From positions 2,078,501 through 2,142,500 of the forward strand of contig NZ_JARUBO010000005.1 of assembly GCF_029626235.1 (NCBI RefSeq): 64,000 bases of DNA, written 5' to 3'. The notes beneath the pieces are model-generated. The model saw only the letters and a program-made list of their open reading frames with translations, did not search any database and was not told the DNA's origin. How positions within the stretch are numbered: position 1 is the first letter of the stretch; each line of letters opens with the position of its first letter. The translations under genes were made by a program, and so were the position numbers. Shown piece after piece: positions 46,311 to 54,264 of the stretch. Source of the stretch: Micromonospora sp. WMMD1120 (lineage in GTDB: Bacteria; Actinomycetota; Actinomycetes; Mycobacteriales; Micromonosporaceae).

Positions 46311-46350
46311 CTTAGCGTACGACGATGCCGCTGCCAACCCCGGGAACGCG

Positions 46351-47310
46351 TCAGCGCAGCAGACCCGCCAGATGCGGTCGACCGCGGGAGTCGTGCAGCG
46401 CGAACCCGCCCTCCGGCAGCAGGGCGAAGTTCACCGTGCTCGGCAGCGGCACGGGCAGCTTGAACGCCACCTCGACCGTGTACGCGTCCGGCAGTCGACT
46501 CTCCAGCGCGGCCAGGCAGCGCGCCTTGCTCCACATGCCGTGCGCGATCGGCCGGCGGAACCCGAACAGCCGCGCCCCGAGCCGAGAGGTGTGGATCGGG
46601 TTGTGGTCACCGGAGACCCGCGCGTACCGCGTGCCGACGCTGGGTTCCACCCGCCAGCGGGCGGTGCCGGCCGGCGCCTCGGGGCGATCCCCCCGCGCAC
46701 CGCCGCCGGACGTGCCGTCCCGACCCAGGTACGTCGAGACGCCGCGCCAGACCTCCTCCCCGTCGACCGAGGCGGTCAGCACCACGTCCACCTGCCGCCC
46801 CCGGTCGTGCGGGCGCAGGTTCTCCGCGTACGTGCCGAAGTCGAGGACCTCGTCGGCGGTGATCGGGCGGTGCACGGTGATCCGGTTGCCCACGTGCACC
46901 AGGCCGGTGAGGGGCAGCGGGAACGCCGGAAGAGTCATCAGCCGCAGGGCCAGCGGAAATCCCAGGACGTGCGGGAAGGTCCCCGGCAGTCGATCGGTGA
47001 GCCGGAACCCGCACACCCGGTCGTAGTCCGCCAGGCGTGCCCGGTCGACAGTCACCCCGCCGACCGCCAGCCGGACCGCCGGCAGGCCGGAACCGCGCCG
47101 CCGACCGCCGAGCCCCGGTAGCGCGCCGAGCAACGCCCGCCGGTTGAGCGCCCCGACCGCCGGCATTCGCGGCACGTCGATCCGGGTCCGGCCGTCCGCC
47201 GCCGGGTCGACAGCCGCGGCCAGGGTCTCCGCCGTCAGCGTCTCGGTCGGGCCGTCGATCAGCTCGTGCAGGGAAAGGTCGTCATCCGGCTCCCGCGCTT
47301 CCCGCATCAC
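46351..47310 (-). CDS. MaoC-like (R)-specific acyl dehydratase, HtdX-like
   Basis: 319 residues with a double hot-dog layout. The N-half contains LTGLVHVGNRITVHRPITAD; the C-half has the hydratase motif YARVSGDHNPIHTSRLGARL with Asp235 and His240, then RRPIAHGMWSKARCLAALES. These enzymes hydrate or dehydrate 3-hydroxyacyl thioesters. The gene order with the FabG4-like and FadA2-like genes equals mycobacterial Rv0241c-Rv0242c-Rv0243 (htdX-fabG4-fadA2). The start overlaps the FabG4-like stop by four bases, so the two are coupled. Confidence 0.9.
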   Translation of the reverse strand: MMREAREPDDDLSLHELIDGPTETLTAETLAAAVDPAADGRTRIDVPRMPAVGALNRRALLGALPGLGGRRRGSGLPAVRLAVGGVTVDRARLADYDRVCGFRLTDRLPGTFPHVLGFPLALRLMTLPAFPLPLTGLVHVGNRITVHRPITADEVLDFGTYAENLRPHDRGRQVDVVLTASVDGEEVWRGVSTYLGRDGTSGGGARGDRPEAPAGTARWRVEPSVGTRYARVSGDHNPIHTSRLGARLFGFRRPIAHGMWSKARCLAALESRLPDAYTVEVAFKLPVPLPSTVNFALLPEGGFALHDSRGRPHLAGLLR

Positions 47311-48653
47311 GCCCCCAGCAGGCTCTGGCCGCAGACCCGGATCACGTTGCCGCTGACCGCGCCGGACGCCGGCCAGGCCAGCCAGCTGATCGTCTCGGCC
47401 ACGTCCACCGGCAACCCGCCCTGGGCCAGGCTGTTCATCCGCCGGCCCGCCTCGCGGACCACCAGCGGGATGCGCGCGGTCAGCCGGGTCTCGATGAAGC
47501 CGGGAGCGACGGCGTTGACGCTGATCTTCCGCTCGCGCAGGGCCGGCGCGAGGGCGTCGACCAGCCCGATCACGCCGGCCTTGCTGGTGGCGTAGTTGGT
47601 CTGCCCCCGGTTCCCGGCGATCCCGGCGATCGAGGAGACCGACACGATCCGCCCTCCGGCCGGGATCAGGTCCCGTTCCAGCAGGACGTCGTTGATCCGC
47701 TCCTGACTGGAGAGGTTGACGTCGATCACCTGGTCCCAGCGGTCGGCGTCCATCCGGCCGAGCGTCTTGTCCCTGGTGATGCCGGCGTTGTGCACCACCA
47801 CGTCGACCCGGCCGTGCCGGCTCGCCAGGTGCTCGGCGAGCCGGGTCGGCGCGTCCGGCGCGGTCAGGTCGAGCTGGAGGGCGGTGCCGCCGATGTCGTT
47901 CGCCACCGCCGCGAGGGCGTCCCCGGCGGCCGGGACGTCCAGCGCCACCACCCGCGCGCCGTCCCGGGCGAGCACCGCCGCCAGCGCCGCGCCGATGCCC
48001 CGCGCCGCCCCGGTGACCAGCACGACCTGGCCGTCCAGCGGGCGGTCCCAGTCCGCCGGAACTGTCGCCGCGCCCGCGCCGACCCGGACGACCTGCCCCG
48101 AGACGTACGCGGACCGGCCGGAGAGCAGGAACCGTAGCGTCGACTCCAGGCTCGTGTGGCTGCCGTCCCCGGCGCGACTGACGTGGACGAGCTGCGCGGT
48201 GACGCCCCGACCGAACTCCTTGCCGATGCTGCGGACCAACCCTTCGAGGGCACGCTGGGCGGTCGCCTCACGCGGGGTGGGGCACTCCTCGGGCGGAGTG
48301 CCCAGCACGATCACCCGACCGCTGGGCAGCACCGAGCGGGCGTGCGGGTGGAAGAAGTCGTAGAGCTGGCGGAGCTGGCTGGATTCGGTGATGCCGCTGG
48401 CGTCGTACACCAGGGCTCCGAAGCGGTCCTCCGCGCGGGCGTCGTCGCGCAGCTCGACACCGGCGGAGGTCAGGATCGCGGCGGCCGGTTCGGCGAGCCG
48501 GCCGCCGGTTGCCGCGCCGAGCAGGGCGGGCCCCGGCAGCAACGGGTCGCCGGGGTGGTGCCGACGCAGCCTGGGCGGATCGGGCAGCCCGAGGCGCTTG
48601 ACCAGCGCGCGGCCGGCGGCCGATTGGACGAAGCTCGCGTACCTGTCGGTCAT
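47307..48653 (-). CDS. fabG4: FabG4-like two-domain 3-oxoacyl reductase
   Basis: 448 residues, the high-molecular-weight FabG form. Residues 1-200 form a degenerate Rossmann/flavodoxin-like domain. The C-terminal SDR domain has TGAARGIG at 214-221, HNAG near 288, Ser340/341 in VSVSS and Tyr354-Ala-Thr-Ser-Lys358. It should reduce 3-oxoacyl thioesters with NAD(P)H. It is followed by the MaoC-like gene (4-base overlap) and is divergent from the FadA2-like gene 56 bases away, matching the mycobacterial fabG4 locus. Confidence 0.92.
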   Translation of the reverse strand: MTDRYASFVQSAAGRALVKRLGLPDPPRLRRHHPGDPLLPGPALLGAATGGRLAEPAAAILTSAGVELRDDARAEDRFGALVYDASGITESSQLRQLYDFFHPHARSVLPSGRVIVLGTPPEECPTPREATAQRALEGLVRSIGKEFGRGVTAQLVHVSRAGDGSHTSLESTLRFLLSGRSAYVSGQVVRVGAGAATVPADWDRPLDGQVVLVTGAARGIGAALAAVLARDGARVVALDVPAAGDALAAVANDIGGTALQLDLTAPDAPTRLAEHLASRHGRVDVVVHNAGITRDKTLGRMDADRWDQVIDVNLSSQERINDVLLERDLIPAGGRIVSVSSIAGIAGNRGQTNYATSKAGVIGLVDALAPALRERKISVNAVAPGFIETRLTARIPLVVREAGRRMNSLAQGGLPVDVAETISWLAWPASGAVSGNVIRVCGQSLLGA

Positions 48654-48661
48654 GGGCGTAG

Positions 48662-48677
48662 CCTACTGGCGAGTAGG
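48662..48677. promoter_or_regulatory. Palindromic operator CCTACT-GGCG-AGTAGG
   Basis: A perfect 6+6 inverted repeat with a 4-base centre in the 56-base divergent gap between fabG4- and fadA2-like genes. Its core CTACTGGCGAGTAG is the same motif seen twice, degenerately, in the TetR palindrome at 36693-36722. Confidence 0.65.
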
Positions 48678-48709
48678 GTCTGAGCAAACACATCTCCAGG
48701 AGGCGGATC

Positions 48710-50002
48710 GTGCAGAGCATCCGGCGCGTCGCGGTCATCGGGGGCAACCGCATCCCCTTCGCCCGGTCGAACTCCCGCTACGCCGACGCGTCGAACGCCG
48801 ACCTGCTCGGCGCCGCCCTGGACGGCCTGATCGCCCGGTACGGGCTGGCCGGGCAGCGGATGGGTGAGGTGGTCACCGGCGCGGTGCTCAAGCACTCCCG
48901 GGACTTCAACCTCACCCGCGAGGTGGTCCTCGGCTCCCGGCTCGACCCGCACACCCCGGCGTACGACATCCAGCAGGCCTGCGGCACCGGACTGGAGGCG
49001 ACCATCCTGGTCGCCAACAAGATCGCGCTCGGTCAGCTCGACGTCGGCATCGCCGGTGGCGTCGACACCACCTCGGACGCCCCGCTCGCGGTCAACGAGG
49101 AGATGCGACGCACGCTGCTCAAGCTCAACTCGGCCCGGACGCTCGGCGAACGACTCAGGATCGCGGCGAAGCTGCGCCCGCTCCAGCCGTTCCAGCCGGA
49201 GATCCCCCGCAACGCCGAGCCACGGACCGGCCTCTCCATGGGCGACCACGCCGCCCGCACCGCTCTGCGCTGGCAGATCGGCCGCCGCGCCCAGGACGAG
49301 CTGGCCCTACGCTCACACCAGCGGCTCGCCGCCGCCTACGACAGGGGTTTCTTCGACGACCTGATGACCCCGTACCTCGGGCTGACCCGCGACCAGAACC
49401 TGCGCCCGGACACCAGCGTGGAGAAGCTCGGCGCGCTGAAGCCGGTCTTCGGCACCCGCGGCCCGGACGCCGAGCAGGCCACCATGACCGCCGGCAACTC
49501 GTCACCGCTCACCGACGGCGCGTCCACCGTGCTGCTGGCCAGCGAGGAGTGGGCCGCCGCGCACCAGCTCCCGGTGCTGGCCTGGTTCACCTGGTCGGAG
49601 ACGGCGGCGGTGGACTTCGTGCACGGCGACGAAGGGCTGCTGATGGCACCCGCGTACGCGGTGCCCCGGATGCTGGCCCGGGCCGGGCTGACGTTGCAGG
49701 ACTTCGACTACTACGAGATTCACGAGGCGTTCGCCTCACAGGTGCTGGCCACCCTCGCCGCCTGGGAGTCACCGGAGTTCTGCGAGGACCGACTCGGCCT
49801 GGACGCCCCGCTCGGCGCGATCGACACCGACCGGCTCAACGTCAACGGGTCGTCGCTGGCCGCCGGGCACCCGTTCGCCGCCACCGGCGGGCGGATCGTG
49901 GCGACGCTGGCCAAGCTGCTCTCGGAGAAGGGCAGCGGGCGCGGGCTGATCTCGATCTGCGCGGCGGGTGGCCAGGGCGTGACGGCGATCCTGGAGCGCT
50001 GA
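48710..50002 (+). CDS. fadA2: Acetyl-CoA acetyltransferase (FadA2-like thiolase)
   Basis: 430 residues of the thiolase family. The nucleophile Cys91 is in QQACGTGLEATI, the His motif in NVNGSSLAAGHPFAATGGR, and the second Cys in SICAAGGQG near the C-terminus. It catalyses thiolytic cleavage or condensation of acyl-CoA. GTG 48710 follows AGGAGG. The gene is divergent from the FabG4/MaoC pair, and together they can carry a beta-oxidation or elongation half-cycle. A TetR-type palindrome lies in the shared promoter region. Confidence 0.93.
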   Translation: MQSIRRVAVIGGNRIPFARSNSRYADASNADLLGAALDGLIARYGLAGQRMGEVVTGAVLKHSRDFNLTREVVLGSRLDPHTPAYDIQQACGTGLEATILVANKIALGQLDVGIAGGVDTTSDAPLAVNEEMRRTLLKLNSARTLGERLRIAAKLRPLQPFQPEIPRNAEPRTGLSMGDHAARTALRWQIGRRAQDELALRSHQRLAAAYDRGFFDDLMTPYLGLTRDQNLRPDTSVEKLGALKPVFGTRGPDAEQATMTAGNSSPLTDGASTVLLASEEWAAAHQLPVLAWFTWSETAAVDFVHGDEGLLMAPAYAVPRMLARAGLTLQDFDYYEIHEAFASQVLATLAAWESPEFCEDRLGLDAPLGAIDTDRLNVNGSSLAAGHPFAATGGRIVATLAKLLSEKGSGRGLISICAAGGQGVTAILER

Positions 50003-50047
50003 ACCGCGCCGGCCCTCCTGACCGGGCCGTTCGCGGGGTGCGGGACA

Positions 50048-51481
50048 ATGAGGTACGTGACGACGATCCCCAACGTGCTGGCCAGCCGGTACGCCTCGCC
50101 CGAATTGGTCGCCCTCTGGTCTCCGGAGGAGAAGGTGCGGATGGAGCGGCGGCTCTGGCTCGCCGTGCTGCGCGCGCAGCGCGACCTGGGCGTGCCGGTC
50201 CCGGACGGGGTGGTCGAGGCGTACGAGCGGGTGCTCGACCAGGTCGACCTGGCCTCGATCGCGGAGCGCGAGCGGGTCACCCGGCACGACGTGAAGGCCC
50301 GGATCGAGGAGTTCAGCGCGCTCGCCGGGCACGAGCACGTGCACAAGGGGATGACCTCGCGGGACCTCACCGAGAACGTCGAGCAGCTCCAGGTGCGCGC
50401 CTCGCTGGAGCTGATCCGGGACCGCGTGGTGGCCACCCTCGCCCGGTTGGCCTGGCTGGCGTACGAGCACTCCGAGCTGGTCATGACCGGTCGCTCGCAC
50501 AACGTGGCGGCGCAGGCCACCACGCTGGGCAAGCGCTTCGCGTCGGCGGCGGAGGAGCTGCTGATCGCGTACCAGCGGCTGGAGGAGTTGATCGCCCGCT
50601 ACCCGCTGCGCGGCATCAAGGGACCGGTCGGCACCGCCGCCGACCAGCTCGACCTCTTCGACGGCGACGCCGACAAGGTGGCCGAGCTGGAGCGTCGGGT
50701 CGCCGAGCACCTCGGCTTCTCCCGGGTGCTGGACAGCGTCGGGCAGGTCTACCCGCGCTCACTGGACTTCGACGTGCTGGCCGCGCTGGCCCAGACCGCC
50801 GCCGCGCCGTCGTCGCTGGCCACCACGATCCGGCTGATGGTCGGCCAGGAGTTGGCGACCGAGGGCTTCAAGCCGGGCCAGGTCGGCTCCAGCGCGATGC
50901 CGCACAAGATGAACACCCGCTCGTCGGAGCGGGTGAACGGCTTCGCGGTGATCATCCGGGGCTACCTGTCGATGGTCGGCGAGCTGGCCGGCGACCAGTG
51001 GAACGAGGGGGACGTGTCCTGCTCGGTGGTCCGTCGGGTGGCCCTGCCGGACGCCTTCTTCGCCGCCGACGGCCTCTTCCAGACCTTCCTCACCGTGCTG
51101 GACGAGTTCGGCGCGTACCCGGCGGTGATCAACCGGGAGCTGGAGCGGTTCCTGCCGTTCCTCGCCACCACGAAGATCCTGGTGGCGGCGGTCCGGCGGG
51201 GTGTCGGCCGGGAGGTGGCCCACGAGGTGATCAAGGAGCACGCCGTCGCGGTGGCCCTGGCGATGCGGGAGAAGGGCAACCCGGAGAACGACCTCTTCGA
51301 CCGGCTGGCGGCGGACGGCCGGCTCGGCCTGTCCCGGGCCGACATCGACACCCTGGTCGCCGACCGCAGCGCCTTCGTGGGCGCCGCCCAGGCCCAGGTG
51401 GCCGCGATCACCAGCCGCATCACCAAGGTAGTAGAAACCCACCCCAACGCCGCAACCTACACCCCACCCCCCATCCTCTAA
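50048..51481 (+). CDS. purB: Adenylosuccinate lyase
   Basis: 477 residues of the fumarase/aspartase superfamily. It releases fumarate from SAICAR and from adenylosuccinate, acting twice in purine synthesis. The superfamily signature GSSAMPHKMN lies at 280-289 with catalytic Ser on a mobile loop, and the His-containing TSRDLTENVEQLQ and TGRSHNVAAQATTLGKRF motifs are clear. ATG 50048 has a GGGGTG-type site; GTG 50057 is an alternative that gives the VTTIPNVLASRYASPE start common in relatives. The last 17 codons switch to A- and C-ending, G-poor codons (VVETHPNAATYTPPPIL). Confidence 0.95.
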   Translation: MRYVTTIPNVLASRYASPELVALWSPEEKVRMERRLWLAVLRAQRDLGVPVPDGVVEAYERVLDQVDLASIAERERVTRHDVKARIEEFSALAGHEHVHKGMTSRDLTENVEQLQVRASLELIRDRVVATLARLAWLAYEHSELVMTGRSHNVAAQATTLGKRFASAAEELLIAYQRLEELIARYPLRGIKGPVGTAADQLDLFDGDADKVAELERRVAEHLGFSRVLDSVGQVYPRSLDFDVLAALAQTAAAPSSLATTIRLMVGQELATEGFKPGQVGSSAMPHKMNTRSSERVNGFAVIIRGYLSMVGELAGDQWNEGDVSCSVVRRVALPDAFFAADGLFQTFLTVLDEFGAYPAVINRELERFLPFLATTKILVAAVRRGVGREVAHEVIKEHAVAVALAMREKGNPENDLFDRLAADGRLGLSRADIDTLVADRSAFVGAAQAQVAAITSRITKVVETHPNAATYTPPPIL

Positions 51482-51645
51482 CCCCACCCCACCCCACCCC
51501 CGGCCCACCCCACCCCCACCCCCGCCCCACCCCCCAGCTCCGGCCGGGTTGATCATGAAGTTATGACCACTCCGCCCGGCGTGTCTTGGTCATAACTTCA
51601 TGATCAACCGGACGAGACCGGGCTGGGAGGTGCCGGGCCTGGGTG
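51482..51645. repeat. C-rich tract, family A palindrome (51548-51608) and G-rich flank
   Basis: About 60 bases of CCCCACCCC-type sequence follow purB, then a 61-base palindrome with perfect 18-bp arms GTTGATCATGAAGTTATG / CATAACTTCATGATCAAC, then a G-rich stretch that is the C-rich 3' flank of the convergent YbjQ gene. Both converging genes therefore run into a C-rich segment before the same hairpin. Confidence 0.9.
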
Positions 51646-51648
51646 GGG

Positions 51649-52107
51649 TTAGTCGCCGGTGGGGGTTTCGGCTGCGGTTCTCAGGGTGGGGGCGCTGGCC
51701 GGTTCGGCGATGGCGCCGGGCGATCCGGTGAAGCCCGCCTCGTGCGTGCTGTCCGCGGCGACCGCGGGCTGGTCGGGCGGCATGACTTCGGGCATCTTGG
51801 GTACGGCGACCACCGCTGTCCCGTACGCGCAGATCTCCATCCACATCTCGCCGCAGTCCCGGCTGTCGAAGCGCATGCCGATCACCGCGTTCGCGCCGAG
51901 TCGGAGGGCCTCCTCGCCGAGGCGGGCCACCGAGTCGGTGCGCCACCGGGTGAGGTTGTCCGGCGCCATCGGGTCGTACGCGCCACCGCGCAGGTTCTTC
52001 ACGCCCTCGCGGTACGGGTTGCGCGTCCTGGCCATCGATGACACCACCTCACCGAGAACCTGGCGGATCTCGTAACCGGGTAGTTGCTCCGTCGTCACGA
52101 CCAGCAC
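51649..52107 (-). CDS. YbjQ/DUF74 family protein
   Basis: 152 residues from GTG 52107 (VLVVTTEQLPGYEIRQVLGE). The YbjQ fold is shown by RQVLGEVVSSMARTRNPYRE, RLGEEALRLGANAVIGMRFD and MEICAYGTAVVAV. Members form homopentameric barrels and may bind heavy metals or nucleic acid; their function is unsettled. The C-terminal 40 residues are a low-complexity Ala/Pro/Thr tail. The open frame continues far upstream through the protease gene but is not coding there. Confidence 0.87.
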   Translation of the reverse strand: MLVVTTEQLPGYEIRQVLGEVVSSMARTRNPYREGVKNLRGGAYDPMAPDNLTRWRTDSVARLGEEALRLGANAVIGMRFDSRDCGEMWMEICAYGTAVVAVPKMPEVMPPDQPAVAADSTHEAGFTGSPGAIAEPASAPTLRTAAETPTGD

Positions 52108-52235
52108 GTTTCCGATGCTGTCAGGAGTTGCGTGACCCGATCGGGTGGCGTGTTCACCTGATCGGATGCTGCAAAACGGCGCGGCGCGGACGGCCGGCGC
52201 GGGGCCGGCCATCCGCGCCAGTGTGGCGCTAACCG

Positions 52236-52919
52236 TCAGACACCGGCCGTCGAGGTGATCCAGGCCCGGTTGTACGCGACACTGCCGTAGTTCTGGATGC
52301 TCGACCCGTCGGCGGTGGAGGCGACGCCGACCTGCTGGCCGTTGTAGAACTGGGGGCCACCGGAGTCGCCCCGCCAGGCGTTGCCGTTGATCCGGGTGCT
52401 GCGGATCGCCTGCCCCCCGTACGCGTCGGTCACGCTGTTGCTGGTCACCCGGACGGTGGCGGTCTTCAGCACTGTCGACGCGGAGCAGCCGCTGTAGCAG
52501 GTCATGCCCCACCCGTAGATCGAGTTCGTGGAGTTGATCGGCGGGTTGCTGTTGGCCAGGGTCACCGTCGAGGTGCTGACCGTGCTGGAGAGCCGCATGA
52601 GCGCGAGGTCGCTGCGGGTGTAGGTGGCGCTGACCGTACGGGTGACCCCGCCGGAGGTGCGGTACACGCTGCCGATCCGGACGGACATGGTGCCGCTGAT
52701 GCAGTGCCGGGCGGTGAGCACCCACTGCGGGGCGATGACGCTCCCCGAGCAGGTGAACGAGCCGTTGCTGAACACCGCGGCGGCCCAGGGGGCTGACGAG
52801 ACGGTTTCGCCGCCGATGATGGGTTGCGGGCCGGCGGGGGCGGCGACAGCGCCGGACGAGGCGCCGAGGACGCCGATCATCGCGGTGCCGAGCAGGGCGA
52901 GCAGGGGGCGGATGCGCAT
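52236..52919 (-). CDS. Secreted trypsin-like serine protease (S1)
   Basis: 227 residues. A Sec signal peptide covers 1-27 (MRIRPLLALLGTAMIGVLGA, ending AVAA). A short propeptide is followed by the activation start IIGGETVSSAPWAAAVF. The catalytic triad is His72 in LTARHC, Asp104 in SDLALM and Ser186 in GDSGGP. Disulfide pairs are likely at CSGS...RHC and at CYSGC. It is a small extracellular chymotrypsin-fold protease of the Streptomyces type. Its promoter region has an ATCGAC-ttac-GTCGAT inverted repeat at 53000-53015. Confidence 0.93.
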   Translation of the reverse strand: MRIRPLLALLGTAMIGVLGASSGAVAAPAGPQPIIGGETVSSAPWAAAVFSNGSFTCSGSVIAPQWVLTARHCISGTMSVRIGSVYRTSGGVTRTVSATYTRSDLALMRLSSTVSTSTVTLANSNPPINSTNSIYGWGMTCYSGCSASTVLKTATVRVTSNSVTDAYGGQAIRSTRINGNAWRGDSGGPQFYNGQQVGVASTADGSSIQNYGSVAYNRAWITSTAGV

Positions 52920-53274
52920 CGGGGGGGCTCCTTGGACGGGGCGGGCCCGGGGTCGCCGGGTGCGGAAAGGAGCGGCAGCGGGGTTCCCGCTGACGCTGGA
53001 TCGACTTACGTCGATGTACAGTAGGGTCCGGCGCTGCCGATATCAAGGACTCTATCGAGATCAGCCTATGTAACGATTCGGCCACCCGCTGCGCCATGAA
53101 TGCCCTGCTGGGGGCACTTGTCGCGGCTTGCACACCCTTCCCGGGGTCGGTAATGTTGATCACTGTCTGAACTGCGGCCGGCCGGTGCGTCCGTGGCGGT
53201 ATCTGCCAGGTAGGCTGGCTGCGCTCGCCCGTTGTGGGTCGGCACCCAACTGCGTACACAGTCAGGAGTGCCCA
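52920..53274. promoter_or_regulatory. 355-base divergent intergenic region (protease / purSQL)
   Basis: No gene was found. It should hold the protease promoter and the purS promoter. A 16-base inverted repeat ATCGAC-ttac-GTCGAT (53000-53015) is about 80 bases before the protease start. The middle part is AT-richer than its surroundings (for example GATATCAAGGACTCTATC), which suits promoters, but no convincing -35/-10 pair or riboswitch could be assigned. Confidence 0.4.
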
Positions 53275-53538
53275 GTGCCTCGCGTCGTCGTCGACGTCAT
53301 GCTCAAGCCCGAGATCCTCGATCCTCAGGGCCAGGCCGTCGCAAACGCGCTGCCCCGGCTCGGCGTCAGTGATGTCGCCTCGGTTCGGATCGGCAGGCGG
53401 ATCGAGATCGAGTTCACCGGTGAACCGGACCTGGACCGCGCTCGGGAGATCGCCGACAAGCTGCTCGCCAACCCGGTCATCGAGGACTTCACCGTCCGCC
53501 TGGTCGAGGCCGACGAGACCGCGGGCGCCCGCTCGTGA
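53275..53538 (+). CDS. purS: FGAM synthase subunit PurS
   Basis: 87 residues from GTG 53275, preceded by AGGAG. PurS is the small dimer that docks the glutaminase PurQ onto PurL in formylglycinamidine ribonucleotide synthase. It shows the PurS pattern: [40 protein letters not shown] and [15 protein letters not shown]. The stop overlaps the purQ start (GTGA), so the two are translationally coupled. The open frame extends upstream to 53128, but that part is not conserved in type. Confidence 0.93.
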   Translation: MPRVVVDVMLKPEILDPQGQAVANALPRLGVSDVASVRIGRRIEIEFTGEPDLDRAREIADKLLANPVIEDFTVRLVEADETAGARS

Positions 53539-54218
53539 CCGCCCGGGTCGGAGTGGTCACCTTCCCCGGCTCGCTCGACGACGGGGACGCGGCCCGGGCC
53601 GTGCGGATCGCCGGCGCCGAGCCGGTCCGGCTCTGGCACGGCGACCCGGACCTGCACGGCGTGGACGCTGTCGTCCTGCCCGGCGGGTTCTCCTACGGTG
53701 ACTACCTGCGGTGTGGTGCCATCGCCCGGTTCGCCCCGGTGATGGAGACGATCGTGGACGCCGCCCAGGGCGGGCTGCCGGTGCTCGGCATCTGCAACGG
53801 CTTCCAGATCCTGTGCGAGGCGCACCTGCTGCCCGGCGCGCTCACCCGCAACCAGCACCTGCACTTCCGCAACCGGGACCAGGTCCTGCGCATCGAGTCG
53901 GCCGGGACCGCGTGGACCAACGCGTTCCAGCCCGGCCAGGAGGTGCTGATCCCGGTCAAGAACGGCGAGGGGTGCTACGTCGCGGACACCACGACGCTGG
54001 ACCAGCTCGAAGCCGAGGGTCGGGTGGTGGCCCGGTACGTCGGCGGCAACCCGAACGGCTCGCAGCGTGACATCGCCGCGATCACCAACGCCGCCGGCAA
54101 CGTGGTCGGCATCATGCCGCACCCCGAGCACGCGGTGGAGGCGCTCACCGGCCCCTCGCTCGACGGTCTCGGCTTCTTCACGTCGGCCCTCAAGCACCTG
54201 GTTGGGGCGCCGGCATGA
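53535..54218 (+). CDS. purQ: FGAM synthase glutaminase subunit PurQ
   Basis: 227 residues of the class I glutamine amidotransferase fold. The nucleophile Cys87 is in GICNGFQIL, and the His/Glu pair in MPHPEHAVE near residue 195 completes the triad; [18 protein letters not shown] is the PurQ oxyanion strand. It supplies ammonia to PurL for the FGAR to FGAM step. GTG 53535 overlaps purS by four bases; purL starts 47 bases downstream. Confidence 0.96.
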   Translation: MTARVGVVTFPGSLDDGDAARAVRIAGAEPVRLWHGDPDLHGVDAVVLPGGFSYGDYLRCGAIARFAPVMETIVDAAQGGLPVLGICNGFQILCEAHLLPGALTRNQHLHFRNRDQVLRIESAGTAWTNAFQPGQEVLIPVKNGEGCYVADTTTLDQLEAEGRVVARYVGGNPNGSQRDIAAITNAAGNVVGIMPHPEHAVEALTGPSLDGLGFFTSALKHLVGAPA

Positions 54219-54264
54219 GCGCGAGCAGCGGCTCCGGCGGGCACCAGCGCAGCGAGGAGAGGTC

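Noticed and set aside
52108..53259. 536-residue version of the YbjQ protein
   Set aside because: The upstream part runs antisense-frame through the secreted protease gene on the same strand in another frame and shows only Arg/Pro-rich composition.
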